Shown piece by piece: positions 35,438-44,145 of a stretch of 49,630 bases of DNA. Both the position numbers and the translations under genes were made by a program. The notes below the pieces were generated by a model that worked only from the letters and a program-made list of their open reading frames with translations, had not been told where the DNA came from and ran no database searches. The DNA comes from JBBKXP01 sp038251315 (lineage in GTDB: Bacteria; Pseudomonadota; Alphaproteobacteria; Rhodobacterales; Rhodobacteraceae), in contig JBBSBK010000013.1 of NCBI GenBank assembly GCA_038251315.1, positions 1 to 49,630 of the forward strand. Reading direction: 5' to 3'. The first letter of the stretch is position 1, and each line of letters begins with the position of its first letter.

Positions 35438-36166
35438 TCAGGCCCGGACGGTGCCAAACCGGCGGTCGCGCACGCCATAACGATCAAGGATGCGGGCAAA
35501 TTCGGCGGCGGTGAAATCGGGCCAGAGGGTGTCGATGAACTCATATTCGGCATAGGCCGACTGCCAGAGCAGAAAGTTGGAAATCCGCGCTTCGCCACTG
35601 GTACGGATCACCAGATCGGGGTCGGGCAGGAAGTGGGTGTCAAGGAACCGGGCCAAGGTTTCGGCATCGACGTCCTTGTGGTTCAGGCGGCCTTGCTCGA
35701 TCTCGTAGGCCAGCCGTTTGGCGGCCCGGGTCACCTCATCCCGACCGCCATAGTTGATGGCGATGGTCAGGTGGCAGCGGTCGTTGTCAGCGGTCATCAA
35801 TTCCAGATCATCCATCAGGCTGACCAGTTTGTCGTCCAGTTTGATCCGGTCGCCGATGAAACGTACACGCACGCCGTCCTTGAACAGGTCGGCGGCTTCG
35901 CGCTGGATATAGCGGCGGAACAGTTTCATCAGACCGGCAACCTCGGTCTGGGTGCGTTTCCAGTTCTCAGTCGAAAAGGCAAAGATGGTCAGGTATTTGA
36001 CCCCCAGATCGGGGCAGGCCTCGACAATTTCGCGAACCCGCTTGGCCCCGGCGTGATGCCCCATCAGGCGCGGGCGGCCGCGCATCTGCGCCCAGCGACC
36101 GTTGCCGTCCATGATGACGGCCACGTGGCGGGGGCCGGTCGGCACTCTCTTGATGATGTCGGCCAT
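35438..36166 (-). CDS. uppS: Isoprenyl (undecaprenyl diphosphate) transferase UppS
   Basis: The protein has 242 residues from the ATG at 36166 (MADIIKR); an upstream Met at 36181 adds five residues. UppS builds the C55 lipid carrier for peptidoglycan. The catalytic motif HVAVIMDGNGRWAQ lies near residue 15. Family motifs TIFAFSTENWKR and AINYGGRDEVTRA follow, and the C-terminal DLVIRTSGEARISNFLLWQ is clear. It is part of the frr-uppS-cdsA-dxr run. Confidence 0.96.
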   Translation of the reverse strand: MADIIKRVPTGPRHVAVIMDGNGRWAQMRGRPRLMGHHAGAKRVREIVEACPDLGVKYLTIFAFSTENWKRTQTEVAGLMKLFRRYIQREAADLFKDGVRVRFIGDRIKLDDKLVSLMDDLELMTADNDRCHLTIAINYGGRDEVTRAAKRLAYEIEQGRLNHKDVDAETLARFLDTHFLPDPDLVIRTSGEARISNFLLWQSAYAEYEFIDTLWPDFTAAEFARILDRYGVRDRRFGTVRA

Positions 36167-36187
36167 GGGGCCCCCTTGCAACGCAGG

Positions 36188-36751
36188 TCAGACCTGCATG
36201 ATCTCGGCCTGTTTGATGTCGAGCGTCTGGTCGACGAGCTTGATATAGGTGTCGGTCAGTTCCTGCACCGATGCTTCCCAGAATTTCTGGTCGTCCTCCG
36301 ACAGGTTTTCAGCCTTGGCCCGTTTGATCTGGTCCATACCGTCGCGGCGCAGGTTGCGCACGGCGACACGGGCGTGTTCGGCGTAACCACCCGCGACCTT
36401 GGTCAACTCGCGGCGGCGTTCTTCGTTCAGTTCGGGAATCGGCAGCATGATGATCGTGCCATTCATCTGCGGATTGATCCCCAGACCACTTTCGCGGATC
36501 GCCTTTTCAACCTTGTTCACAAGGCCCTTGTCCCAGACGTTGATGGTGACCATACGCGGTTCGGGGACGTTGATGGTGCCAACCTGATTGATCGGCGTCG
36601 GCGATCCGTAGGCATCGACCATAATCGGTTCCAGCATCGATCCCGACGCGCGCCCGGTGCGCAAAGACGCGAGTTCGACGCGCAATGACGCAATCGCGCC
36701 GTCCATCCGGCGTTGCAAATCGTCGGTATCAAGTTCAAAATCGTCTGCCAT
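36188..36751 (-). CDS. frr: Ribosome recycling factor
   Basis: The protein has 187 residues from the ATG at 36751, which has GGGAGAG upstream; an earlier Met at 36778 gives a non-family N-terminus. Frr splits post-termination ribosomes with EF-G. Family motifs are RRMDGAIASLRVELASLRTG, INVPEPRMVTINVWDKG, LNEERRRELTKVAGGYAEHA and VRNLRRDGMDQIKRA. It lies 125 bp after pyrH, and that gap contains a perfect 16-bp palindrome. Confidence 0.97.
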   Translation of the reverse strand: MADDFELDTDDLQRRMDGAIASLRVELASLRTGRASGSMLEPIMVDAYGSPTPINQVGTINVPEPRMVTINVWDKGLVNKVEKAIRESGLGINPQMNGTIIMLPIPELNEERRRELTKVAGGYAEHARVAVRNLRRDGMDQIKRAKAENLSEDDQKFWEASVQELTDTYIKLVDQTLDIKQAEIMQV

Positions 36752-36804
36752 GTCGCTGCTCTCCCTTAGCGGGATCAATCCTGTTTTCGCTTCTATAGCG
36801 GGAA

Positions 36805-36820
36805 ATACAACAGGTTGTAT
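36805..36820. repeat. Perfect palindrome upstream of frr
   Basis: ATACAAC-AG-GTTGTAT. The two 7-bp arms are exact and the element is AT-rich within GC-rich DNA, 54 bp before the frr start. It could be an operator for a dimeric regulator or a small mRNA hairpin between pyrH and frr. No U tract follows. Confidence 0.4.
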
Positions 36821-36876
36821 AGGGGCAGCAGGGTCAGAACCCGGGCAGCGATTGGGCAGTTTTCGTGCAAGGGCGA

Positions 36877-37602
36877 TTAGTTATGCACCGTCGTATACGT
36901 CCCCTCGCCCGCCAGGATCCCGCGAAAGCCGCCCGGTTCGTCCAGACTGAACACGATGATCGGCAGGTTGTTGTCGCGGGCAAGGGCGATGGCGCTGGCG
37001 TCCATCACGCCAAGATGCTTTTGCAACACCTCGTCATAGCTGACGCGCTCATAGCGCTTGGCGTCAGGAAACTTCTTGGGGTCCTTGTCATAGACCCCAT
37101 CGACCTTGGTGCCCTTGAAAATCGCCTCGCAGGACATTTCGTTCGCCCGCAGGGTCGCTGCGGTGTCGGTGGTAAAATAGGGATTGCCGGTGCCGGCGGC
37201 AAAGATGCAGACCCGCTTTTTCTCAAGGTGGCGGACGGCGCGGCGGCGGATGTAGGGCTCGCAGACCTGATCCATCGGAATCGCCGAAATCACACGGGTA
37301 AAAACGCCGAGTTCTTCAAGCGCGGATTGCATTGCCAGCGCGTTCATCACCGTTGCAAGCATCCCCATGTAATCGGCGGTCGTCCGCTCCATCCCCTGCG
37401 CCGACCCTTGCAACCCGCGAAAGATGTTGCCGCCGCCGATGACCATGCAGATTTCGACGCCAAGATCGTGGACCGATTTCACCTCGTTGGCGATCCGCTG
37501 GACCGTCGGTGGGTGCAGACCATAGCCGAGATTGCCCATCAACGCTTCGCCGGAAATTTTGAGCATCACCCGGCGGAACGTCGATTGATCGGGGTCGGGC
37601 AT
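36877..37602 (-). CDS. pyrH: UMP kinase PyrH
   Basis: The protein has 241 residues from the ATG at 37602, preceded by GAAGGAAA. PyrH phosphorylates UMP to UDP and belongs to the amino-acid kinase fold. Visible motifs: RVMLKISGEALMGN at the N-terminus, MVIGGGNIFRGLQG near residue 54, AGTGNPYFTTDTAATLRANE near residue 143, and KVDGVYDKDPKKFP near 172. It is the first gene of the long minus-strand envelope operon and is divergent from miaA, 145 bp away. Confidence 0.97.
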   Translation of the reverse strand: MPDPDQSTFRRVMLKISGEALMGNLGYGLHPPTVQRIANEVKSVHDLGVEICMVIGGGNIFRGLQGSAQGMERTTADYMGMLATVMNALAMQSALEELGVFTRVISAIPMDQVCEPYIRRRAVRHLEKKRVCIFAAGTGNPYFTTDTAATLRANEMSCEAIFKGTKVDGVYDKDPKKFPDAKRYERVSYDEVLQKHLGVMDASAIALARDNNLPIIVFSLDEPGGFRGILAGEGTYTTVHN

Positions 37603-37747
37603 GAGATTTCCTTCGGGCTTGGGTTCGGGGCGCAAAATGTCGCAATCCGGCGCCGGGTTCAATGGCGGTTGGGTCGGATTCGGAGTAACGCTGGGGATCA
37701 TCCGGCCGATCAGCCGGTCCGGTACTTGAGCACGACACCGCAATGCA

Positions 37748-38620
37748 ATGATAGATTTGACGAATGTTCCCGCTGACCGCCCAGTCCTCATTGCCGGGCC
37801 GACGGCGGCCGGCAAATCGGCACTGGCCCTGCAGATTGCCGCCGCGCAGGGCGGCGTCATCATCAATGCCGATGCCTTGCAGGTGTTCGATGGCTGGCGG
37901 ATCCTGACGGCCCGCCCCGATGCAGTCGATCTGGACCGCGCACCGCATGCGCTTTACGGGCATGTGCCGTTCGATGCGCCCTATTCGGTCGGGCAATGGC
38001 TGCGTGATGCTACGCCGCTTCTTGATGGGCCACTGCGGCCAATCATCGTTGGCGGGACAGGGCTGAACTTTGCCGCCCTGACCGAAGGGCTGGCCGATAT
38101 TCCGCTGACCCCTGCAGCGGTGCGGACGGCTGCCAATGACCTGACCCTGCCCGATTTGCTGGCGGCACTCGACCCCGAAACCCGCGCCGCGCTCGATGTC
38201 GCAAACCGGGCGCGGGTTCAGCGTGCTTATGAGGTCTTGCAGGCCACCGGGCGGCGGATCGTCGATTGGCAGGCCGAAACCCCCGCGCCGCTGTTGCCGC
38301 TGCAACAGACGACCGCGCTGCTGGTGCAGGCCGAGCCGGGCTGGCTGAACGCCCGGATCGCAGCACGATTCGATGCGATGCTGGCGCAAGGACTGCTCGA
38401 GGAGGCGCGGGCGATCCTGCCAAACTGGAACCCCGACCATGCTTCGGCCAAGGCGATCGGCGCCGCCGACCTGATCGCATATCTGCGCGGCGCGGTGTCG
38501 CTGGAACAGGCGCGCGACGCCGCCGTCACCGCCAGCCGCCAGTATGCCAAACGGCAACGCACATGGTTTCGAAAACGAATGCGTGATTGGCGGGTTATCC
38601 ACAATCCATCCACAGATTGA
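37748..38620 (+). CDS. miaA: tRNA dimethylallyltransferase MiaA
   Basis: The protein has 290 residues. MiaA prenylates adenosine 37 of tRNAs that read UNN codons. The P-loop is LIAGPTAAGKSALAL near residue 15. The INADALQVFDGWRILTARP and LIVGGTGLNFAALTEGL-type regions are typical (here IIVGGTGLNF near residue 99). The C-terminal AVTASRQYAKRQRTWFRKR is diagnostic. The window's leucine tRNA, reading UUG, would be one of its substrates. Starts with ATG; the stop lies 90 bp before the AraC-type gene. Confidence 0.95.
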   Translation: MIDLTNVPADRPVLIAGPTAAGKSALALQIAAAQGGVIINADALQVFDGWRILTARPDAVDLDRAPHALYGHVPFDAPYSVGQWLRDATPLLDGPLRPIIVGGTGLNFAALTEGLADIPLTPAAVRTAANDLTLPDLLAALDPETRAALDVANRARVQRAYEVLQATGRRIVDWQAETPAPLLPLQQTTALLVQAEPGWLNARIAARFDAMLAQGLLEEARAILPNWNPDHASAKAIGAADLIAYLRGAVSLEQARDAAVTASRQYAKRQRTWFRKRMRDWRVIHNPSTD

Positions 38621-38710
38621 TTAACAGACATTGGCAAACTGCGATATTTTGTCATTGTCAGACGATTGTTCTCGGCTCAGAATTACACAAATCGAACAGA
38701 CGGAGAAATG

Positions 38711-39544
38711 ATGCCGCATGCTACCGATCCGCTTGCCAACCGGTTGTCACTGACCCCGGTCGCACAAACCACGCCACCGAATCGTTGGCGAACCGAGGCA
38801 ATGCGCAGTCATGCATCGCCCCGGTTGCTTTTCATCGCCAAGGGTCAGGGGCGGATCACCGTGTCGGGACTGACCAGCGGCTACGGGCCGAACAACCTGA
38901 TATTCCTGCCTGCACGGACGATGTTCGGCTATGAGGTCGGACCGACGGTGTTCGGGCAAATGCTGGCAATCCCGGCGGCGATGTCGGCCGAATGGCCCGA
39001 AAATCCGGTGCATCTGCGACTGCGCGACGTGATGGCCCAAAAGGAACTGGCGACATTGTTCGATCAACTGGACCGGGAACTGCTTTCGGCCAAGATCGGG
39101 CACAGCCGGGCGGCGCATTATTACCTTGGGATCCTTTCGGTTTACTTTGAGCGCCAGATGGATGCGCGCACCGCTGACCCGTCCGACATCCGCAGCCGCA
39201 CCGCTGCGGCGCGGCTTGTCGCCGCCTACGCCGATCTGATCGAACGCGATTTTCATCGCCATCAGGGAGTTGCGGAGTACGCTGGAGCACTAGGCGTGAC
39301 TCCGACCCATCTGACGCGCTGTTGCAAGTTGACTTGCGGGCGGTCTGCGCACGCCCTCTTGAACGACCGTATCCTGTTCGAAGCGCGTCAGCTTTTGCGC
39401 GATACCCGGACCCCGATCAACCAGATCGCGGTCGATCTGGGGTTCGCGTCGGCGGCCTATTTCAGCCGCAGCTTCCAACACGAAACCGGGCTGACGCCTT
39501 CGGCGTTTCGCCGTGGCGGCAACACTGTCAAAACGACGCGCTAG
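38711..39544 (+). CDS. AraC family transcriptional regulator
   Basis: The protein has 277 residues from the ATG at 38711, which has GGAG at 38702-38705; an in-frame ATG three bases earlier is too close to that site and one at 38666 is possible. The N-terminal domain is a cupin-like sensor (RLLFIAKGQGRITVSGL). The C-terminal AraC domain has two helix-turn-helix motifs: YAGALGVTPTHLTRCCKLTC near residue 188 and the signature INQIAVDLGFASAAYFSRSF near residue 238. It is followed by a peptide-type ABC importer on the same strand, which it probably regulates. The inducer is unknown. Confidence 0.92.
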   Translation: MPHATDPLANRLSLTPVAQTTPPNRWRTEAMRSHASPRLLFIAKGQGRITVSGLTSGYGPNNLIFLPARTMFGYEVGPTVFGQMLAIPAAMSAEWPENPVHLRLRDVMAQKELATLFDQLDRELLSAKIGHSRAAHYYLGILSVYFERQMDARTADPSDIRSRTAAARLVAAYADLIERDFHRHQGVAEYAGALGVTPTHLTRCCKLTCGRSAHALLNDRILFEARQLLRDTRTPINQIAVDLGFASAAYFSRSFQHETGLTPSAFRRGGNTVKTTR

Positions 39545-39572
39545 CGCGCTGCGACGACTCGGCCGCAGCGCG
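39545..39572 (+). terminator. Strong hairpin directly after the AraC-type gene
   Basis: CGCGCTGCG (39545-39553) pairs perfectly with CGCAGCGCG (39564-39572), starting one base after the TAG stop. There is no T run after it, so it may end the transcript weakly or protect the mRNA. Confidence 0.45.
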
Positions 39573-39617
39573 AACACCTTTGCTGCACTGCAGAAATGTC
39601 GCTTTGCATCGAGGGTT

Positions 39618-39670
39618 ACGTCGCAAACGTGATGTGCGATCACAAAGCAATCATTGACCTGCGTCGCAAA
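39618..39670. promoter_or_regulatory. Candidate AraC-type operator repeats before the importer
   Basis: CGTCGCAAA occurs at 39619-39627 and 39662-39670, 43 bp apart, about four helical turns. A GTGAT...ATCAC inverted pair lies between them. Direct repeats in helical phase upstream of the first target gene suit an AraC-type dimer. The start of the binding-protein gene is 117 bp after the second copy. Confidence 0.4.
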
Positions 39671-39786
39671 AAAATGCCGAATGGTCGCCGAGAGGGGATG
39701 TCCGGCGAACTGTCGCGGGGCCAGTCATGGCCTGAGACCGCTTGTTATTCCCGATCGTAAAAATGTTGTGTCACAGGGAGAGAAGA

Positions 39787-41433
39787 ATGACGCAAATCAA
39801 TCACAAGGGCCTGTCGGTTCACCCCGCCGCGCTCATGTACGCAAATGAAGCCAAGTCGGGCGATCTGAGTCGGCGCGAGTTCTTGACCCGCACGACCGCG
39901 CTGGGCCTGACCGCAACCGCCGCCTATGGCCTGCTGGGCGCAACCCCTGCCCGCGCCGAGGCCCATGCGACCGCAGGCGGGACCCTGCGGATGCAGATGG
40001 CCACGCGGGCGCTGAAGGATCCCCGCCTCGCCGATTGGTCGGAAATAGCGAACTTCGCCCGTGGCTGGCTTGATTACATGGTCGAATACGAAAGTGATGG
40101 TTCGCTGCGCGGCATGTTGCTGGAAAGCTGGGAAGCCAACGCGGACGCGACCGAATTCACCCTGAACGTTCGTCAGGGCGTCACCTGGAACAACGGCGAT
40201 CCGTTCACGGCACAGGACGTGGCCAACAACATTACCCGCTGGTGCGATGGTAATGTCGAAGGCAACTCGATGGCATCGCGGATGACCTCGCTGGTCGATG
40301 AAACCACCAAGATGGCCCGCGACGGGGCAATCACCGTGGTCGACGATCACACCGTCAAGTTGGCGCTGTCTGCGCCCGACATTGCGATCATCGTCGGTAT
40401 GGCCGACTATCCTGCGGCCGTGGTCCACAGTTCCTTCGATAACGGCGATCCGTCGGCCAATCCGATCGGCACCGGCGCCTATCTGCCGGAAACCAACGAG
40501 GTCGGGGTCAAGCAGGTTCTGGTTCTGAACGCCGATCACCCTTGGTGGGGCACCGAAGTCTACGGCGGCCCGTATCTGGACCGGATCGAATACATCGACT
40601 ACGGCACTGATCCGGCCGCCTACCTTGCCGCTGCCGATTCGGGGGAAATCGACGCGCTGTATCAGACCTTTGCCGACTACGTCGAAATCATGGACGGTTT
40701 AGGCTGGGAAAAGTCCGAAGCCGCCACAGCGGCGACAATTGAGATCCGTTTCAATCAGCAGCAGCCGCCCTACGACAACGTCGAGGTCCGCAAGGCGATG
40801 CAATTGGCGGTCGACAATGCGATCGTTCTGGAACTGGGTTATAACGGGCTGGGCACCGTGGCGGAAAACCACCACGTCGCTCCGATCCACCCGGAATATG
40901 CCCAACTCGCACCCCTGGTCGTCGATCCTGCCGCCGCCAAGGCAGCACTTGAAGCCGCTGGTCATGGCGATACCGAGTTCGAATTGATCTCGATCGACGA
41001 CGGCTGGCAGTCGGCCAGTTGCGATGCCGTCGCCGCGCAGATGCGGGATGCCGGGATCAACATCAAGCGGACCATCCTGCCCGGTTCGACGTACTGGAAC
41101 GACTGGTTGAAATACCCGTTCTCGGCCACTGAATGGAACATGCGTCCGCTGGGCGTGCAGATTCTGGCGCTGGCCTATGTCTCGGGTGCCGCTTGGAATG
41201 AGGCGGCGTTCAACAACCCTGAGTTTGACACCCTGCTGGCCGAAGCGATGTCGATTTCGGACGCTGCGAAGCGCAGCGAGGTGATGGCGAAGATCGAAAC
41301 GATCATGCAGGCCGAAGGTGTGCTGATCCAGCCCTATTGGCGCAGCCTTTACCGCCATACCAAGGCAGAGGTACATGCCGAGATGCACCCGCTGTTCGAA
41401 CATCACCATTACAAGTGGTGGATGGAAGCCTGA
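39787..41433 (+). CDS. ABC transporter substrate-binding protein (peptide/nickel family 5), Tat-exported
   Basis: The protein has 548 residues from the ATG at 39787 with GGGAGAGAAG upstream. A twin-arginine signal is visible at residues 27-57 (SRREFLTRTTALGLTATAAY then an AxA site in TPARAEA), so it is folded before export. Family 5 binding-protein features: LLESWEANADATEFTLNVRQ, GVTWNNGDPFTAQDVANNIT, and NPIGTGAYLPETNEVGVKQV. It delivers a ligand, probably a short peptide or a related amine, to the permeases downstream. The exact ligand cannot be read. A strong hairpin follows the gene. Confidence 0.93.
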   Translation: MTQINHKGLSVHPAALMYANEAKSGDLSRREFLTRTTALGLTATAAYGLLGATPARAEAHATAGGTLRMQMATRALKDPRLADWSEIANFARGWLDYMVEYESDGSLRGMLLESWEANADATEFTLNVRQGVTWNNGDPFTAQDVANNITRWCDGNVEGNSMASRMTSLVDETTKMARDGAITVVDDHTVKLALSAPDIAIIVGMADYPAAVVHSSFDNGDPSANPIGTGAYLPETNEVGVKQVLVLNADHPWWGTEVYGGPYLDRIEYIDYGTDPAAYLAAADSGEIDALYQTFADYVEIMDGLGWEKSEAATAATIEIRFNQQQPPYDNVEVRKAMQLAVDNAIVLELGYNGLGTVAENHHVAPIHPEYAQLAPLVVDPAAAKAALEAAGHGDTEFELISIDDGWQSASCDAVAAQMRDAGINIKRTILPGSTYWNDWLKYPFSATEWNMRPLGVQILALAYVSGAAWNEAAFNNPEFDTLLAEAMSISDAAKRSEVMAKIETIMQAEGVLIQPYWRSLYRHTKAEVHAEMHPLFEHHHYKWWMEA

Positions 41434-41450
41434 TCGGCCAATCGAATGAA

Positions 41451-41482
41451 TCGTGGCGCGGACCTCAACGTTCGCGCCACGA
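41451..41482 (+). other. Stem-loop between binding-protein and permease genes
   Basis: TCGTGGCGCG (41451-41460) pairs perfectly with CGCGCCACGA (41473-41482) around a 12-nt loop. There is no T run after it. Such hairpins often protect the upstream mRNA so that binding protein is made in excess over permeases. Confidence 0.55.
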
Positions 41483-41600
41483 CAACCAAAAAAAAATACG
41501 GACAAGCCGCTGGCGGCGACGGGGACGTGACGGGGACGTGACGGGTACGAAGAGGGCAGCAAATTGCCTCGCAACCCCGTCACACAGAGGATGAACAACC

Positions 41601-42647
41601 ATGCTGCAGTTTCTGCTGCGCCGGATCGGAACCATGCTTCTGACTGCGCTTTGTCTGACATTCATCGTCTTTTTTCTGACCAACCTCGGACCAAACCTTG
41701 AAAAGGTCGCCAAATCCGAACTTGGTGCACGGATCACCGATGCCGATGTGGAAAGCTGGCTAAACAAGAACGGCTATGGCGCATCCACTGTACACCGCTA
41801 TGGCGAATGGCTGGGCGTCATCCCCGGCTGGACCTACACCGATTCTGACGGCAAGGTGACGGGCCGGTGTATCGATCCCGGCGAAGATGCTGCCACGGCG
41901 CCGACATTCTGCGGCGTGTTTCAGGGCGACTGGGGCTTTTCCACCGTATTCCGCCGTGACGTGACCGAGATCATCGGCCGGTCACTGGGCCTGACGGGCA
42001 AGCTGATGCTGGCCGTCCTGCTGGTCATGGTGCCGTCCGCGCTGCTGATCGGGGTGTTGGCGGGAATGAAGGAGGGGTCGCGCACCGACCGCACCCTGTC
42101 GACGGCTTCGATCGTAACCACGGCGACGCCTGAATATGTGTCGGGCGTCGTGTTCATCGCGGTCTTCGCGTCGTCCGCCTTTGGCCTCAAGTGGTTCAAC
42201 GGATCGGCCACATCGGCAATGGACGACATCACGTTCTCGAACTTTACCCTGCCGGTATTGACCATCGCCGTGTACGGCATGGGCTATATCGCCCGGATGA
42301 CCCGCGCCAGCATGACCGAAGTGATGACAGCGCAGTACATCCGCACCGCCCGCCTCAAGGGTGTGTCGTTTCCTAACATCGTGATGAAGCATGCCCTGCG
42401 TAACGCGCTGATCGCGCCCTTCACAGTCATCATGTTGCAAATCCCCTATCTGCTGAACGGCGTCGTTATCGTCGAAAGCCTGTTCAACTACAAAGGCTTC
42501 GGCTGGGTGCTGGTGCAGGCCGCCGGCAACAACGACATTGAATTATTGTTGGGCGTGTCGGTCGTGTCGGTGTTCGTCGTGCTGTTCACACAGCTCATCT
42601 CCGATATCGGCTATGTCTTTCTGAACCCCCGTATCCGCATTTCCTGA
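41601..42647 (+). CDS. ABC transporter permease (DppB-like)
   Basis: The protein has 348 residues and about six membrane segments. It begins MLQFLLRRIGTMLLTALCLT, the usual start of DppB-type permeases. A periplasmic loop (about residues 35-110) is longer than usual, with SELGARITDADVESWLNKNG. The EAA-type loop that touches the ATPase appears as YIRTARLKGVSFPNIVMKHA near residue 249. It pairs with the next permease to form the membrane channel. The next gene starts 13 bp later. Confidence 0.93.
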   Translation: MLQFLLRRIGTMLLTALCLTFIVFFLTNLGPNLEKVAKSELGARITDADVESWLNKNGYGASTVHRYGEWLGVIPGWTYTDSDGKVTGRCIDPGEDAATAPTFCGVFQGDWGFSTVFRRDVTEIIGRSLGLTGKLMLAVLLVMVPSALLIGVLAGMKEGSRTDRTLSTASIVTTATPEYVSGVVFIAVFASSAFGLKWFNGSATSAMDDITFSNFTLPVLTIAVYGMGYIARMTRASMTEVMTAQYIRTARLKGVSFPNIVMKHALRNALIAPFTVIMLQIPYLLNGVVIVESLFNYKGFGWVLVQAAGNNDIELLLGVSVVSVFVVLFTQLISDIGYVFLNPRIRIS

Positions 42648-42660
42648 GGAGAGAGAACGC

Positions 42661-44115
42661 ATGGAAGCCCTCAGCTGGACTGGAACGCCCGGAACATTTC
42701 TTGACCCTGCCCTTGCGGTTGCCGCGGCCATTTTCGCACTGCTGGTCGTGGCGCAATTGGTGATGAGCCTTTTTGCGCCCCCGGTGACGCTGCAATCCAA
42801 CTCCGACGGCACCCTGGTAGCGCGTGGCGGCATGTTGGGCGGTGTCGAAACCGGAATGCGCTGGATTGCCCTGCTGCTGGTTATCATTCTGGCGGCCTAC
42901 ATCGTGCTGGGCGTCGTCATGCCTTACGGGTCCGCCGGGATCGTCGGCGCGATGGCCAAACAGTTGTGGCCGGTCTGGGCCGCGCTGATCGTGACCTTTG
43001 CGCTGTCGATCCGGTTCAAGCGCCGCCTTGGTCTGTATGGCAAGCTGTTCGACAGCACTGTCGGCATGATCGGTTTTGCACTGGTCATGTTCTGGGTGTT
43101 CACCGCGATCTTTACTGGCGTTTTCGACCTGATCGCGACGCATGATCCGATTTCGCAGACGTCGGGCATGAAGAACGCCTTGCCCGGCGAACCCGTGCCG
43201 GGCGCCACTGACATGGTGCCAGGGTCGCACTTCATCCTGGGCGGTGACAATCTGGCCCGCGACAACTTCAGCCGGATGGTCGCAGGCGCATGGATCGTCA
43301 TGCAGATCGCGCCACTGGCGACGCTATTCGCCTTTCTGGTCGGTATCACTCTGGGCCTGCCTGCGGGATACTACGGCGGACGGCTGGACACGTTGTTGTC
43401 GTTCCTCGCGAACCTGATCCTCGCCTTTCCGGTGATCCTGTTGTTCTACCTGCTGGTGACACCTGAAATCGTGCTGACGGGCATCCCCAGTTTCATGGCG
43501 GCGGTGCTGTTCATCTTTCCGATCATCTTTCTGACGGTGCTGCTGAATTCGCGCTATCACACCCAACCCGGCACCCGCACGCCGATCCTGATCGGGGTGA
43601 TTGCGGTGACAGGGATCATCTATCTGTCGCTGATTTCCCAAGCTGGCACGGCGCTGAATTTCCTGCCGCGCTGGCTTGATCTGTTCGACGTTCCGTCCGG
43701 CATACTTGTCGTGTTCGTGTCGGTGGTCTTCGTAAACTCGCCCACGGTGTTCCGGATCGTGCGCGGCCTGACGCTTGACCTGCGCTCGCGCGATTACGTT
43801 GCCGCCGCGCAGACCCGAGGCGAGGGGCCGTGGTACATCATGTTGTGGGAAATCCTGCCGAACGCACGCGGGCCGCTGATCGTCGATTTCTGTCTGCGGA
43901 TTGGCTATGCGACGATCCTGCTGGGGACGCTGGGCTTCTTTGGCCTTGGCCTGCCGCCAGAAAGCCCCGACTGGGGATCCACCATCAACGCCGGGCGCAA
44001 GCTGCTCTCGGTCTATCCGCACCCTGCCCTGCCGCCCGCGCTGGCGCTGATGACGATGGTGCTGGGCCTGAACCTGCTGGCCGATGGGCTGCGTGAAGAA
44101 AGTCTGCGGGACTAA
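42661..44115 (+). CDS. ABC transporter permease (DppC-like, with extended N-terminal region)
   Basis: The protein has 484 residues, far longer than typical DppC (about 300). The extra N-terminal part (about residues 1-175) has three membrane segments and no match I recognise. A canonical DppC-type permease domain follows: LGGDNLARDNFSRMVAGAWI near residue 195, then ATLFAFLVGITLGLPAGYYG. The EAA loop is YVAAAQTRGEGPWYIMLWEI near residue 380, and GTLGFFGLGLPPESPDWG is the usual C-terminal signature. It is coupled to the preceding permease and followed by the ATPase gene 30 bp on. Confidence 0.92.
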   Translation: MEALSWTGTPGTFLDPALAVAAAIFALLVVAQLVMSLFAPPVTLQSNSDGTLVARGGMLGGVETGMRWIALLLVIILAAYIVLGVVMPYGSAGIVGAMAKQLWPVWAALIVTFALSIRFKRRLGLYGKLFDSTVGMIGFALVMFWVFTAIFTGVFDLIATHDPISQTSGMKNALPGEPVPGATDMVPGSHFILGGDNLARDNFSRMVAGAWIVMQIAPLATLFAFLVGITLGLPAGYYGGRLDTLLSFLANLILAFPVILLFYLLVTPEIVLTGIPSFMAAVLFIFPIIFLTVLLNSRYHTQPGTRTPILIGVIAVTGIIYLSLISQAGTALNFLPRWLDLFDVPSGILVVFVSVVFVNSPTVFRIVRGLTLDLRSRDYVAAAQTRGEGPWYIMLWEILPNARGPLIVDFCLRIGYATILLGTLGFFGLGLPPESPDWGSTINAGRKLLSVYPHPALPPALALMTMVLGLNLLADGLREESLRD

Positions 44116-44145
44116 CCTCTATTTCGGCTCCAAGGGAGACGCCCG

